A stretch of 19,176 nt of DNA from an uncultured Collinsella sp. (GCA_900765185.1 CAAFQT010000070.1:1-19176), one strand, 5' to 3'. Numbered from the stretch's first letter, positions 1-7,212 are shown. Notes: a model not told the origin generated them from the sequence alone. A program made the numbers and translations.

Positions 1-938
1 ATCACGGCGATGGCGGCGGCGCCCAGGCCGATGATGCCGGCGTCGAGCTTAAGGGAGCCCGAGATGAGCGACTGCTCGTCGGTGTCGGTGGAGCTGTCGG
101 CGGCGAGGCCGCGGACGATACCGGCGACCTGCGGCAGGATGTCCTTGAGGACGACGGCGACGCCAAAGCCCATCATGAGGCCCATACCCAGGGACTTAAC
201 AATGCCCTGTGCGGTCATAACGTCAAACAGGCCGGCAGCAGTGCCGCCAACGATGATGCCAAAAATGCCCAGTAGCGCGCCGGCAAACCAGAACGCGACC
301 GGGGCGAAGCCCACGAGGAAGCCGATGGACAGCAACATGGGCGAGTTGTAGATGGCAAAGGTCACGCCGGGGATATTGAGCGTGCAAAGCATGCTGGGCA
401 CCACGCCCAGGGCGTCGCGCAGCACGCTGTAGATGCCGGCGATGGCCATGGAGCCAAAGAGCTGCTTGCCGGTCTTGCCGCCGGCCTCGGTCGCACGCAG
501 GGTCTGAGCCGCGGCGTTGCCGGTGGGGAACTCAAGCGCGGCGTCCACGATAAAGTGACGGTGGATGAGTGCCGTGGCCAGCAGGCCCAGGATAGTGCCG
601 GCGAGTGCCACGATAAACATGTCGAGCCAGCTGATCTGGTCGGCATAGCCCAGCATCCAGGCGCCCGGGATAGTAAACGCTAGGCCGCCGGCGACCATGG
701 CGCCTGCGGACATGATGGTGTGGGTGACGTTTGCCTCGTTGAGGCTGGCGTTGCCCATGAGCTTAAGGAAGAACAGCGAGATGACGGCAGCGAAGACGAT
801 CGGCCAGGGGAGTGCGCCCATCTTGAGGGCGGTGTAGGCCGAGCTTGCCGTGATGATTACGCAGCCAAGGACGCCGATGACGACGCCGCGCAGCGTGAGT
901 TGCCCGCGCATCGAAGCGCGGTTCGAGGGATTGCTCAT
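1..938 (-). CDS. OPT-family oligopeptide/metal-peptide transporter, 3' end cut by window edge
   Basis: About 312 N-terminal residues of a polytopic membrane protein read leftward and run off the window, so the C-terminal half is missing. The ATG at 938-936 has AAGGAG six bases upstream (complement of 945-950). Hydrophobic blocks begin near residue 13 (GVVIGVLGCVIITASSAY). Two stretches typical of the OPT/YSL superfamily follow: an N-terminal SSAYTALKMGALPWPIV segment, and FPTGNAAAQTLRATEAGGKT, a cytoplasmic loop with a following conserved MAIAGIYS. OPT proteins are secondary importers of oligopeptides or metal-chelate complexes in the inner membrane; which substrate this one takes cannot be read from the sequence. 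It diverges from coaX across about 190 bases containing a strong hairpin in its presumed leader. Family assignment is firm, substrate unknown. Confidence 0.88.
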   Translation of the reverse strand, partial: MSNPSNRASMRGQLTLRGVVIGVLGCVIITASSAYTALKMGALPWPIVFAAVISLFFLKLMGNASLNEANVTHTIMSAGAMVAGGLAFTIPGAWMLGYADQISWLDMFIVALAGTILGLLATALIHRHFIVDAALEFPTGNAAAQTLRATEAGGKTGKQLFGSMAIAGIYSVLRDALGVVPSMLCTLNIPGVTFAIYNSPMLLSIGFLVGFAPVAFWFAGALLGIFGIIVGGTAAGLFDVMTAQGIVKSLGMGLMMGFGVAVVLKDILPQVAGIVRGLAADSSTDTDEQSLISGSLKLDAGIIGLGAAAIAV

Positions 939-963
939 ATAAAACTCCTTTGCGTATATCCGC

Positions 964-1000
964 TTCCCCCGGGAGCGCCGTTACGGATACGGCGCGGGAA
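964..1000 (-). promoter_or_regulatory. GC-rich stem-loop in the leader of the OPT transporter gene
   Basis: GCGCCGT (975-981) pairs perfectly with ACGGCGC (989-995) around a 7-base loop. The helix continues as TTCCC (964-968) with GGGAA (996-1000) after a 6-base bulge on one side. It lies 26 bases upstream of the transporter start codon, in what would be the 5' leader if transcription starts near the minus-strand TATACT at 1054-1049. No U-tract follows on the minus strand, so it is not a simple terminator. It may be a leader structure or operator; function is not shown. Confidence 0.4.
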
Positions 1001-1048
1001 GTCGGGTTACCAAGGGCCGCCGCGTGAGCTCGCGCGCGACCGCGCACC

Positions 1049-1054
1049 AGTATA
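1049..1054 (-). promoter_or_regulatory. Candidate -10 box (TATACT) for the OPT transporter
   Basis: The complement of 1049-1054 reads TATACT, five of six matches to TATAAT. No convincing -35 hexamer lies 16-18 bases upstream. It would give a leader of about 105 bases that contains the hairpin at 964-1000. Confidence 0.25.
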
Positions 1055-1063
1055 GCCGCAAGC

Positions 1064-1081
1064 TAGTCATTTTGGGATGAC
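1064..1081 (+). repeat. Copy of the intergenic GTCATTTTGGGA motif, in a small hairpin
   Basis: TAGTCATTTTGGGA (1064-1077) lies between the divergent OPT and coaX genes. AGTCA (1065-1069) and TGACT (1077-1081) can form a short stem around the T/G-rich loop. The 11-mer GTCATTTTGGG recurs exactly at 16640-16650. A 13/14 match in reverse orientation lies at 2635-2648. Confidence 0.4.
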
Positions 1082-1097
1082 TGGTTTAGGTAGGCGA

Positions 1098-1103
1098 TAT
1101 ACT
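1098..1103 (+). promoter_or_regulatory. Candidate -10 box (TATACT) for coaX
   Basis: TATACT sits 27 bases before the coaX start codon and just upstream of its ribosome site AAAGGAG (1116-1122). A matching -35 element at the usual spacing is poor; TTGGGA at 1072-1077 would need a 20-base spacer. Confidence 0.35.
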
Positions 1104-1130
1104 GCTGGGCAGACGAAAGGAGCGCCGACG

Positions 1131-1982
1131 ATGCTTAATGGGTGCGCAAATATATTGACGGTCGATGTGGGCAACACGTTCATTCGCTTTGGCCTGTTTG
1201 CAGAGGATTCGGCCGCGGCGCAGGAATGTCCGCTTGCGACGTGCGAGATCACCACGCCGTCGAGCATCACAGCAGACGAGGCGCGCATGCGTCTCGCGCA
1301 GGTCATGGCCGCACTGGCGGCCGATGCGGGCATGCCGGGCGCGCTTGTGCCCACGACTGCTGTGCTGAGCTGCGTGGTCCCGGCGCTCGAGCGCCCGTGG
1401 AAGGCGGCACTTTCCCGTACCTGCACGGGGCGCGTGCTCACGGTGGGGCCGGGACTTAAGACCGGCATGCCCGTGCACTACGATGACCCGGCCGAGATCG
1501 GTCCCGACCGCATCGCCGACGCCGTGGCTGCCCGCGCCGTCTACGGCTCGCCGTGCATCGTGATTGACCTGGGCACCACGACCAATATCGAGGTCATCGA
1601 CGCGCATGGTACCTTTGTCGGCGGCGTTATCGCGCCGGGCCTGGCCCTCGGCGCCCGCTCGCTTTCGGCGGCAGCAGCGCGCCTGCCCCAGGTTGAGCCC
1701 TCGGCGCCAACACACGTCATCGGCCGCAACACGCGCGAGGCCATGCGCTCGGGTGTGGTTTTGGGCGAGGTGGCGCGCATCGACGGCATGCTCGACATGG
1801 TGCTTGCCGAGATGCGAGCGACCAAGGCGGCGGGGGAGGGCGATGTGCCCATCGTCATTACCGGCGACGATGCCGAGGCGCTTGCGGCCCTTGTCGGCCA
1901 TAGCCTGACGGTCGACGATGCGCTGACGTTGCGGGGTCTCGCCGAGCTCTACCACATCAATCAAAAGCCCCACCGCGCGTAG
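1131..1982 (+). CDS. coaX: Type III pantothenate kinase
   Basis: 283 residues; catalyses ATP-dependent phosphorylation of pantothenate, the first step of coenzyme A synthesis, in the cytoplasm. The ASKHA-fold signatures are visible: DVGNT (residues 12-16, phosphate binding), GPDR (124-127, with Asp126 in the position of the catalytic acid), DLGTTTNIEV (146-155) and GGVIAPGLALGARSL (about 164-178). It is somewhat longer than the usual ~255 residues, the excess lying in the Ala-rich segment between residues 25 and 70. In the second nucleotide motif, family members commonly read GTATTFD; here it is GTTTNIE, so two polar positions differ. The ATG at 1131 was chosen because AAAGGAG ends eight bases upstream and the protein then begins just before the first motif; an ATG at 1077 lacks a ribosome site. 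The gene stands alone on its strand after a divergent neighbour. Confidence 0.93.
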   Translation: MLNGCANILTVDVGNTFIRFGLFAEDSAAAQECPLATCEITTPSSITADEARMRLAQVMAALAADAGMPGALVPTTAVLSCVVPALERPWKAALSRTCTGRVLTVGPGLKTGMPVHYDDPAEIGPDRIADAVAARAVYGSPCIVIDLGTTTNIEVIDAHGTFVGGVIAPGLALGARSLSAAAARLPQVEPSAPTHVIGRNTREAMRSGVVLGEVARIDGMLDMVLAEMRATKAAGEGDVPIVITGDDAEALAALVGHSLTVDDALTLRGLAELYHINQKPHRA

Positions 1983-1991
1983 CGATGGGGC
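1967..1991. terminator. Stem-loop overlapping the coaX stop codon
   Basis: GCCCCACCGC (1967-1976) pairs with GCGATGGGGC (1982-1991), ten positions with one mismatch, around a 5-base loop that includes part of the stop region. No T-tract follows on the plus strand; on the minus strand it is followed by TTTT. A second stem, GGTGGGAC (1992-1999) with GTCTCCACC (2006-2014, one bulge), follows at once. It may slow or end coaX transcription, but it is weak as an intrinsic terminator. Confidence 0.35.
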
Positions 1992-2021
1992 GGTGGGACA
2001 AAAACGTCTCCACCTTTCACC

Positions 2022-2030
2022 TGCTACAAT
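2022..2030 (+). promoter_or_regulatory. Extended -10 promoter for the dCMP deaminase-family gene
   Basis: TGCTACAAT matches the extended -10 form TGnTATAAT with one substitution. It lies 34 bases before the chosen start codon. No good -35 box is seen, which is acceptable for extended -10 promoters. Confidence 0.45.
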
Positions 2031-2064
2031 GGGTCAAACTATTGCGATTTCGGAGGTGTCTGCC

Positions 2065-2589
2065 ATGTCGGACGATCTTCATCAAACCGCGTCGGGCAAG
2101 CGCCGCGACGTTATTAGCTGGGATGAGTTCTTTATGAGCGTGGCCATCGCCGCGCAGCGCCGCAGCAAGGACCCCAACACGCAGGTGGGAGCGTGCATCG
2201 CCAGCACCAACCACCGCATCCTTTCGGTGGGCTACAACGGTACGCCCTCGGCGCTCAACGACGACTTTTTCCCGTGGGGCACGAGCGATGACCCGCTGCA
2301 GGACAAGCATAACTACGTAGTCCATGCCGAGGCCAACGCCGTGCTCAACTACCGCGGCTCGCTCAAAGACCTTGAGGGTTCCACGGTCTACGTCACGCTG
2401 TTTCCGTGCCACGACTGCGCCAAGATCCTGGCGCAGGTGGGTGTGGGCGAGGTCGTCTACCTGGACAATAAGTATGCCGACACCGATGACGGCCGTATCA
2501 GCCGTCGCATCCTCGACTCCTGCGGCATCAGCTACCGCCAGGTCATCGTCGATGTTCAGATTGGTACCGGGGGACAAGCTCAGCAGTAG
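2065..2589 (+). CDS. dCMP deaminase family (ComEB-like) zinc enzyme
   Basis: 174 residues. Members deaminate dCMP to dUMP in the cytoplasm, feeding thymidylate synthesis; the relative ComEB lies in late-competence loci but is the same enzyme type. The N-terminal block WDEFFMSVAIAAQRRSKDPN (19-38), then TQVGACI, is characteristic. Zinc-site residues are visible: HAEAN (His87, proton-shuttle Glu89) and PCHDC (Cys115, Cys118). The N-terminal hydrophilic tail of about 16 residues is short. The start at 2065 is preferred because CGGAGGT (2051-2057) lies seven bases upstream; an in-frame ATG at 2029 falls inside the promoter. The last codons run into a GGGGGACAAG stretch resembling the intergenic motif family. 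I cannot tell dCMP from a related deaminase substrate with certainty. Confidence 0.88.
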   Translation: MSDDLHQTASGKRRDVISWDEFFMSVAIAAQRRSKDPNTQVGACIASTNHRILSVGYNGTPSALNDDFFPWGTSDDPLQDKHNYVVHAEANAVLNYRGSLKDLEGSTVYVTLFPCHDCAKILAQVGVGEVVYLDNKYADTDDGRISRRILDSCGISYRQVIVDVQIGTGGQAQQ

Positions 2590-2599
2590 CGCGTGCCAA

Positions 2600-2611
2600 C
2601 GCCAGCTGGCG
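2600..2611. other. 12-bp perfect palindrome CGCCAGCTGGCG downstream of the deaminase gene
   Basis: A loopless perfect palindrome begins 11 bases after the stop codon. It is not followed by a T-tract, so it is a poor terminator. It could be a protein-binding site or a chance GC-rich palindrome. Confidence 0.3.
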
Positions 2612-2629
2612 GCAAAACAGCAAAAAGAG

Positions 2630-2648
2630 CCCCGTCCCAAATTGACTA
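2630..2648 (-). repeat. Composite intergenic motif (GGGACGGGG joined to TAGTCA-TTTGGGA)
   Basis: On the minus strand this reads TAGTCAATTTGGGACGGGG. Its left part matches 13 of 14 bases of 1064-1077, and its right 9-mer GGGACGGGG recurs exactly at 19154-19162. It lies in the 170-base gap before the NifU-like gene. Confidence 0.4.
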
Positions 2649-2759
2649 CTCGTGAAAGTCGCGTCTGCGCGCATGGACGGCTCGTGAGCGGGTACATGGC
2701 TGTAGTAACATAGCTTCTGTCCGCGGGCGTGCCCGCGTTATTGTGAGAAAGGAGCCCCT

Positions 2760-3038
2760 GTGGCTGTTAACGAAGAGCTGCTTAAGAAGGTTCTTGAAGA
2801 GATCCGCCCCAACCTGCAGGCCGATGGCGGCGATATGGAGTATGTGGGCGTCGACGACGAGGGCGTTGTCAAGCTGGAGCTGCAGGGCGCCTGCGCCGGC
2901 TGCCCCATGAGCTCGCTGACCCTTTCTATGGGTATCGAGCGCATCCTGAAGGAGCACGTGCCCGGCGTTACCCGCGTTGAGCAGGTCAATGCTTCCGGCG
3001 AGGCCGAGGACCTGTACGACGAGTACGCGCCGTTCTAA
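2760..3038 (+). CDS. NifU C-terminal-domain Fe-S scaffold/carrier protein
   Basis: 92 residues making up a single NifU-C (Nfu-type) domain. The pattern LQADGGDMEYVGV followed by LQGACAGCPMSSLTLSMGIE is diagnostic; Cys45 and Cys48 form the CxxC that holds a transient iron-sulfur cluster between protomers. Such proteins pass Fe-S clusters to apo-enzymes in the cytoplasm. The start is GTG at 2760, with GAAAGGAG (2746-2753) at good spacing and no in-frame ATG at the N-terminus. The C-terminus carries a short acidic tail ending DLYDEYAPF. No isc or suf genes are adjacent, so this is a stand-alone carrier. A weak hairpin terminator follows. Confidence 0.93.
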   Translation: MAVNEELLKKVLEEIRPNLQADGGDMEYVGVDDEGVVKLELQGACAGCPMSSLTLSMGIERILKEHVPGVTRVEQVNASGEAEDLYDEYAPF

Positions 3039-3087
3039 GATGCGAAAGCTGCGGACGGTACGCTCCGCGTAGACGTTACGTCCAAAT

Positions 3088-3122
3088 ATGCGGCTGCGAG
3101 CGTAAGGCCCGCGGCCGCATTT
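3088..3122 (+). terminator. Probable terminator after the NifU-like gene
   Basis: ATGCGGC (3088-3094) pairs with GCCGCAT (3114-3120) across a GC-rich 19-base loop, followed by TTTGTTG. The stem is short and the T-tract interrupted, so readthrough into lgt is possible. Confidence 0.4.
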
Positions 3123-3145
3123 GTTGTAGGGAGCAGGGGATCGAT

Positions 3146-3967
3146 ATGCTCAACGACCTCTACCATATGCTTGATCCCGTCGCGATCTCGGCGGGCCCCA
3201 TCACCATCTACTGGTACGGCCTGGCCTACGTGGTCGGCGCTCTGCTCACGGCGGTTGTTATGTACCGCACGCAGCGTCGTTGGGGCTTCGACATCACGAT
3301 CGATGACCTGACGAGCGTCGTGGTCGGCGCGGTCTTTGGCCTCATCATCGGCGCGCGCCTGTTTTACGTCGTCTTTTACGGCGATGGTTACTATTGGACC
3401 CATCCGCTCGAGATCTTTGCCACCAACGAGGGCGGCATGAGCTTCCACGGCGGCCTGGTGGGCGGCATCTTGGGCGGCATCATCGTGTGCCGCATGTATA
3501 AGCTCGACGCCTGGACCATCGCCGACCTTGCTGTGATCGGTGCTCCGCTGGCGCTGTGCCTGGGACGTTGCGCCAACTTCGTGAACGGTGAGCTGTGGGG
3601 TAAGCCGACCGATCTGCCCTGGGGTGTGGTCTTTGGCGGCACCGCGGGCGATATGCCGCGCCATCCCTCCCAGCTCTACGAGGCGTTTCTTGAGGGCATT
3701 GTGCTCTTCTGTATTTTGCAGGTGCTCAGCCGCAAAAAGCCGCTACTGCCCCAGGGCACGTTTATGGGCGTGTTCGTGATGGGGTACGGCATCGTCCGCT
3801 TTCTCGTTGAGTTCGTGCGCGTGCCCGATGCCCAGCTGGGCTATCTGCTGGGCGGCGTCATCACCATGGGTCAGCTGCTGAGTTTGCCGCTCGTGATCGC
3901 CGGTCTGGCGCTCATCATCTTCGCCCGACACCGCAATCGCCCCCAGCGCATCTACCTCGACGCCTAA
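3146..3967 (+). CDS. lgt: Phosphatidylglycerol-prolipoprotein diacylglyceryl transferase
   Basis: 273 residues, normal length for Lgt. This inner-membrane enzyme moves diacylglycerol from phosphatidylglycerol onto the lipobox cysteine of preprolipoproteins, the first step in lipoprotein maturation. Seven or so hydrophobic segments are evident. Conserved landmarks: YWYGLAYVVG (22-31), NEGGMSFHGGLVGG (94-107, His101 in the place of the essential His), GRCANFVNGELWG (140-152, the Lgt signature with Arg141 and Asn144) and PRHPSQLYEA (171-180). The ATG at 3146 follows a purine-rich AGGGAGCAGGGGA at suitable distance. Its stop is followed directly by a strong terminator, which separates it from the next membrane protein gene. 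Confidence 0.96.
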   Translation: MLNDLYHMLDPVAISAGPITIYWYGLAYVVGALLTAVVMYRTQRRWGFDITIDDLTSVVVGAVFGLIIGARLFYVVFYGDGYYWTHPLEIFATNEGGMSFHGGLVGGILGGIIVCRMYKLDAWTIADLAVIGAPLALCLGRCANFVNGELWGKPTDLPWGVVFGGTAGDMPRHPSQLYEAFLEGIVLFCILQVLSRKKPLLPQGTFMGVFVMGYGIVRFLVEFVRVPDAQLGYLLGGVITMGQLLSLPLVIAGLALIIFARHRNRPQRIYLDA

Positions 3968-3969
3968 CC

Positions 3970-4010
3970 AAGACCACCACAAAGGGGACAGGCACCTTTG
4001 TGGTGGTTTT
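3970..4010 (+). terminator. Strong intrinsic terminator of lgt carrying a GGGACAGG loop
   Basis: ACCACCACAAAGG (3973-3985) pairs perfectly with CCTTTGTGGTGGT (3995-4007), 13 bp, extendable by A-U and G-U pairs, then TTTT. The loop (3986-3994) reads GGACAGGCA, so GGGGACAGG spans the stem-loop junction. The same GGGACAGG element sits in hairpins at 6242-6264 and 8861-8895. Confidence 0.85.
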
Positions 4011-4047
4011 GCCGAGTTTGACCGGTTTCTAGAAAGGCTTTCGGACT

Positions 4048-6231
4048 GTGAAGGATTCCGACCTCTCCACAACGGCTGCGCGCGACGCTGCCCGCATCGT
4101 CTGGTTTAAGCGCTATCCCGCCAAGCAGACGCTCATCGCATTTTTGCTCGCGCTGTTGGCGACCACGGCGTTTTCCATCGATCCCGCCCCGGTGTCGAGC
4201 AACGCGGTCTTGGCGATTGACCCCAAAGCCTCGGGCATGCTGTACGTGTGCTACGAGGTGCTTCTCTCGTTTGCCGGCCATACCGACGCGGTCATGCTGC
4301 TTGCGCTTGCCTGCCTGCTTACGCTGCCGTTTCGCTACGTATTCTTTGGCCGCGGCGACGCTTGGCGTCCCTCGGTGATCCTTCCGTCGCTGTTCTTTGC
4401 CGTCTGCATGGTGTTTGGCCGCAGCTACGACCTCACCGATTCGGCCGAGATCGTGCTCGGCGACAAGGCGCGCATCATCTGCGCCTGGATAGGCGGTGCG
4501 GGCTGGATGCTCTTGGCGGTCGTTGCCTTCTACCTTGCCTTTGAGTGTCTAGATTGGCTGAGCTCTCGGCGTATTCCGTTTTCCGAAGCGCACTTTGGCC
4601 GCGTATGGCGTATGGCTCACGCCGTGCTCTCGGTCCATCCCTTTGCCGGGCCCTTCCTGGTGCTTATGGTCGCCTGGGCGCCCACGCTCATCGCTTCGCT
4701 GCCCGGCCTTTTTATGGGAGATACGGGTGCGCAGATTCGCCAGTGGTTCAACTACCCCAACGGTACGAGTGACTACCTGCGCCTGCTCAATCCCAACGTG
4801 TTGCTCAACGGGCATCATCCGGTCGTGCACACGGCTATCATCGGTTCGTGCGTCCAACTGGGGCTTTCACTGTTCAACAGCGCCAACGCAGGTCTTGTCA
4901 TCTACACCTGCGCTCAGTTCGTCATTACGGCCGCCTGCATGGCCTATTCCATCTCGTCGTTGCGCAAGCTGGGCGTGAGCCTGCCGGTCCGCGGCGTGAT
5001 CTTGCTGTTCTTTGTGTTTATGCCCATGTTCTCCAACTACGCGGCCCTGCTTACCAAAGATGTGCTGTTTGCCGATGCGTTTTTGGTTTTGCTGGTGCAG
5101 ACCGTCAAGCTTGTGGCCTGTGGCCTGCCTCGTCGCGATGCGAATGTCGAGCGTGTGGGCGAGCTCGAGCCCGTGCTCTTTGCGCGCCATGACTGGCTGT
5201 TGCTTGCCCTGGGCGCCATGGGGTCGACGTTTTTGCGTAACGGCGGCCTGGTGTTTGTGCTGGCGGCATGCGTGATCGCGGCGGCGTTTTGCGCTTGGGA
5301 CGTGCATGCGGCTCGCCGTGCGGCCAAGCAGACGGGTGCTGAGTCCTCGTTTCGCGTGCCACGCTTTTGCTGGGTTGGCATCCTGGCGGTGCTTGCGCTC
5401 TGTCTTGTCTCCAACATGTACTTCACCAAGGTCTTTATGCCGGCGCACGACATTACGCCCAGCTCCAAGCGCGAGGTGCTCTCGATTCCGTTCCAGCAGA
5501 CGGCGCGCTTCGTCCAAAAGCACGACGGCCTTAACTCAGGTGTCAATCCTACGGTTAAAGAGGACGGCACCATCGTGGAAGCTCCCTGCGACGGTTTGGT
5601 GACCGAAGAGGAGCGTGCCGTGATCGATCGCGTACTCAAGTACGAAAACCTGGGCCGCCGGTACAACCCCGACAAGTCCGATGCCGTCAAGAACTGCTTT
5701 AACGAATATGCCTCGCAGGAGGATATCGACGCCTATTTTGAGGTTTGGGCCCAGATGTTCAAAAAGGATCCCGAGTGCTATATCTCGGCGCTTATCAATA
5801 ACTACTATGGCTACTTTTATCCGAGCGCCCGCGACGCATGGGTCTACAGCACGGCGCGCAGTGCCGAGATCATGGCTCGTCCCGACAATCTCAAGTACTT
5901 CGATTTCCATCCGGTCGATAGCAAGGTCGTGCGGTGGTGTGGCCATCTGATTAACCTGTATCGCGTGGCGGTACAGCGCATCCCGTTTATCTCACTTACC
6001 ATGAGCAGTGCAACCTACGTGTGGATCATGATTGCCGTGGTGGCCTATCTGCTACGTCGTCATTCGTGGCGCGGGCTGGCCATTTGGGTGCCGCTTTTGG
6101 GCGTGCTCGCCGTGTGCCTGATTGGTCCGTGCAACGGCTCGACCTACATGCGCTACCTGTACCCGGTCATCGTCTGCATGCCCTTTGCCATCGGCGCCAC
6201 CATAGCCCGCAGTGACCTTCTGTGGAACTAG
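4048..6231 (+). CDS. Large polytopic membrane protein, DUF6020-like, possibly a GT-C-type glycosyltransferase
   Basis: 727 residues with roughly a dozen hydrophobic segments: about residues 26-46, 63-95, 108-126, 143-168, 195-222, 260-300, 313-350, 382-415, one near 445, and three in the last 80 residues. Between about 465 and 640 lies a long polar segment predicted to be soluble. Recognisable spots are FMGDTGAQIRQW (222-233), NGHHPVVHT (254-262), LLTKDVLFAD (334-343) and FLRNGG (395-400). These recall DUF6020 membrane proteins, whose layout resembles GT-C transferases that use lipid-linked sugars; an Asp in the first large outer loop (Asp225 here) would be the candidate catalytic acid. That functional reading is inference. 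The start is GTG at 4048 after AGAAAGG (4031-4037). It follows the lgt terminator and is probably its own unit. Confidence 0.7.
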   Translation: MKDSDLSTTAARDAARIVWFKRYPAKQTLIAFLLALLATTAFSIDPAPVSSNAVLAIDPKASGMLYVCYEVLLSFAGHTDAVMLLALACLLTLPFRYVFFGRGDAWRPSVILPSLFFAVCMVFGRSYDLTDSAEIVLGDKARIICAWIGGAGWMLLAVVAFYLAFECLDWLSSRRIPFSEAHFGRVWRMAHAVLSVHPFAGPFLVLMVAWAPTLIASLPGLFMGDTGAQIRQWFNYPNGTSDYLRLLNPNVLLNGHHPVVHTAIIGSCVQLGLSLFNSANAGLVIYTCAQFVITAACMAYSISSLRKLGVSLPVRGVILLFFVFMPMFSNYAALLTKDVLFADAFLVLLVQTVKLVACGLPRRDANVERVGELEPVLFARHDWLLLALGAMGSTFLRNGGLVFVLAACVIAAAFCAWDVHAARRAAKQTGAESSFRVPRFCWVGILAVLALCLVSNMYFTKVFMPAHDITPSSKREVLSIPFQQTARFVQKHDGLNSGVNPTVKEDGTIVEAPCDGLVTEEERAVIDRVLKYENLGRRYNPDKSDAVKNCFNEYASQEDIDAYFEVWAQMFKKDPECYISALINNYYGYFYPSARDAWVYSTARSAEIMARPDNLKYFDFHPVDSKVVRWCGHLINLYRVAVQRIPFISLTMSSATYVWIMIAVVAYLLRRHSWRGLAIWVPLLGVLAVCLIGPCNGSTYMRYLYPVIVCMPFAIGATIARSDLLWN

Positions 6232-6241
6232 CCAAACTGGT

Positions 6242-6264
6242 GCAAAGGGGACAGGTTGCTTTGC
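6242..6264 (+). repeat. GGGACAGG hairpin, second copy
   Basis: GCAAAG (6242-6247) pairs with CTTTGC (6259-6264); the loop is GGGACAGGTTG. It lies ten bases after the stop of the 727-residue membrane protein gene. The stem lacks a T-tract, but a second hairpin, GCGTC (6276-6280) with GACGC (6286-6290) followed by CTTCATTTT, may complete termination. Confidence 0.5.
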
Positions 6265-6275
6265 GTAGAAGGGTT

Positions 6276-6299
6276 GCGTCATCACGACGCCTTCATTTT
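6276..6299 (+). terminator. Weak terminator-like hairpin after the membrane protein gene
   Basis: GCGTC and GACGC form a 5-bp stem with a 5-base loop, followed by CTTCATTTT. The T-rich end overlaps another copy of the ATTTTGGG motif (6295-6302). Confidence 0.35.
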
Positions 6300-6303
6300 G
6301 GGG

Positions 6304-6332
6304 TTTATCTCGCAGGCCAGTAGGTATATCAT
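6304..6332 (+). promoter_or_regulatory. yebC: Candidate promoter of yebC
   Basis: TATCAT (6327-6332) is a fair -10 box in an AT-richer pocket, with TTTATC (6304-6309) 17 bases upstream as a poor -35. It leaves a leader of about 65 bases before the yebC start. Confidence 0.3.
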
Positions 6333-6400
6333 AACGACGTTTGTTTATATTGCCCGAGCATCTGCGCTGGGCTTTAGGTCGAAACCGATAGGAGACACGT

Positions 6401-7207
6401 ATGTCCGGACACTCTAAGTGGGCCACAACCAAGCATCGTAAGGGCGCGCAGGACGCCAAGCGTTCCGCCCTCTTCTCCAAGCTGAGCCGCAACATCACCG
6501 TTGCTGCCCGTCTCGGCGGCGACCCGCTGCCCGAGAACAACGCCAGCCTCGCTGCTGCCGTTGCTAAGGCCAAGGCTCAGTCCATGCCCAAGGACAAGAT
6601 CAAGTCCGCTATCGACAAGGCCTTCGGTTCGGGTGCCGACGCCGCTGTCTACGAGAACATCGTGTACGAGGGCTACGGTCCTGCCGGTGTCGCCGTCTAC
6701 GTCGACTGCCTGACCGACAACCGCAACCGCACCGCCGCTGATGTCCGTTCCGCCTTCTCCCACGCTGGTGGCAACCTGGGCACCTCCGGCTCCGTCGCCT
6801 TCCAGTTTGAGCGCAAGGGCCAGATCGTCGTCGCCAAGGAGATCCTGGACGAGAACGCCAAGAAGGAGACCATGATCGCCAACGGTGCTGCCGGTGACGA
6901 GGATGAGTTTATGATGGCCATCGCCGAGGCCGGTGGCGAGGACTACGAGGACGCCGGCGAGGAGTGGATCGTCTGGACTACTGCCAACGAGGTCATGGCT
7001 GTCTCCAAGGCGCTCGAGGAGCAGGGCGTCCAGGTCAAGGGCTCCGAGACCACCATGGTCCCGACCACCCCGACCGAGGTCTCCGGCGCCGACGCCAAGA
7101 AGGTTCAGCGCCTCATCGACCGTCTTGAGGAGCTCGACGACGTCCAGGATGTTTACAGCACCATGGACATGACCGACGAGGTCATCGCTGCCCTCGAGGA
7201 GGAGTAG
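6401..7207 (+). CDS. yebC: YebC/PmpR-family DNA-binding regulator or translation factor
   Basis: 268 residues, a little above the usual 240-250. The N-terminus MSGHSKWATTKHRKGAQDAK and the downstream KDKIKSAIDKAFGSG, YEGYGPAGVAVYVDCLTDNRNRT-type and SAFSHAGGNLGTSGSV-type stretches are hallmarks of the family. YebC/PmpR proteins have been described as transcriptional regulators; more recent work links members of the family to relief of ribosome stalling at proline runs. The extra length comes mainly from an acidic segment (about residues 165-190, many Asp/Glu/Gly). The ribosome site AGGAG lies six bases before the ATG. The codons are strongly biased toward C-ending and GCT/GTC forms, similar to groEL below and unlike the neighbouring membrane protein gene, suggesting high expression. 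Note the adjacent proteome includes an (Ala-Pro)14 protein. Confidence 0.95.
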   Translation: MSGHSKWATTKHRKGAQDAKRSALFSKLSRNITVAARLGGDPLPENNASLAAAVAKAKAQSMPKDKIKSAIDKAFGSGADAAVYENIVYEGYGPAGVAVYVDCLTDNRNRTAADVRSAFSHAGGNLGTSGSVAFQFERKGQIVVAKEILDENAKKETMIANGAAGDEDEFMMAIAEAGGEDYEDAGEEWIVWTTANEVMAVSKALEEQGVQVKGSETTMVPTTPTEVSGADAKKVQRLIDRLEELDDVQDVYSTMDMTDEVIAALEEE

Positions 7208-7212
7208 CGCCC

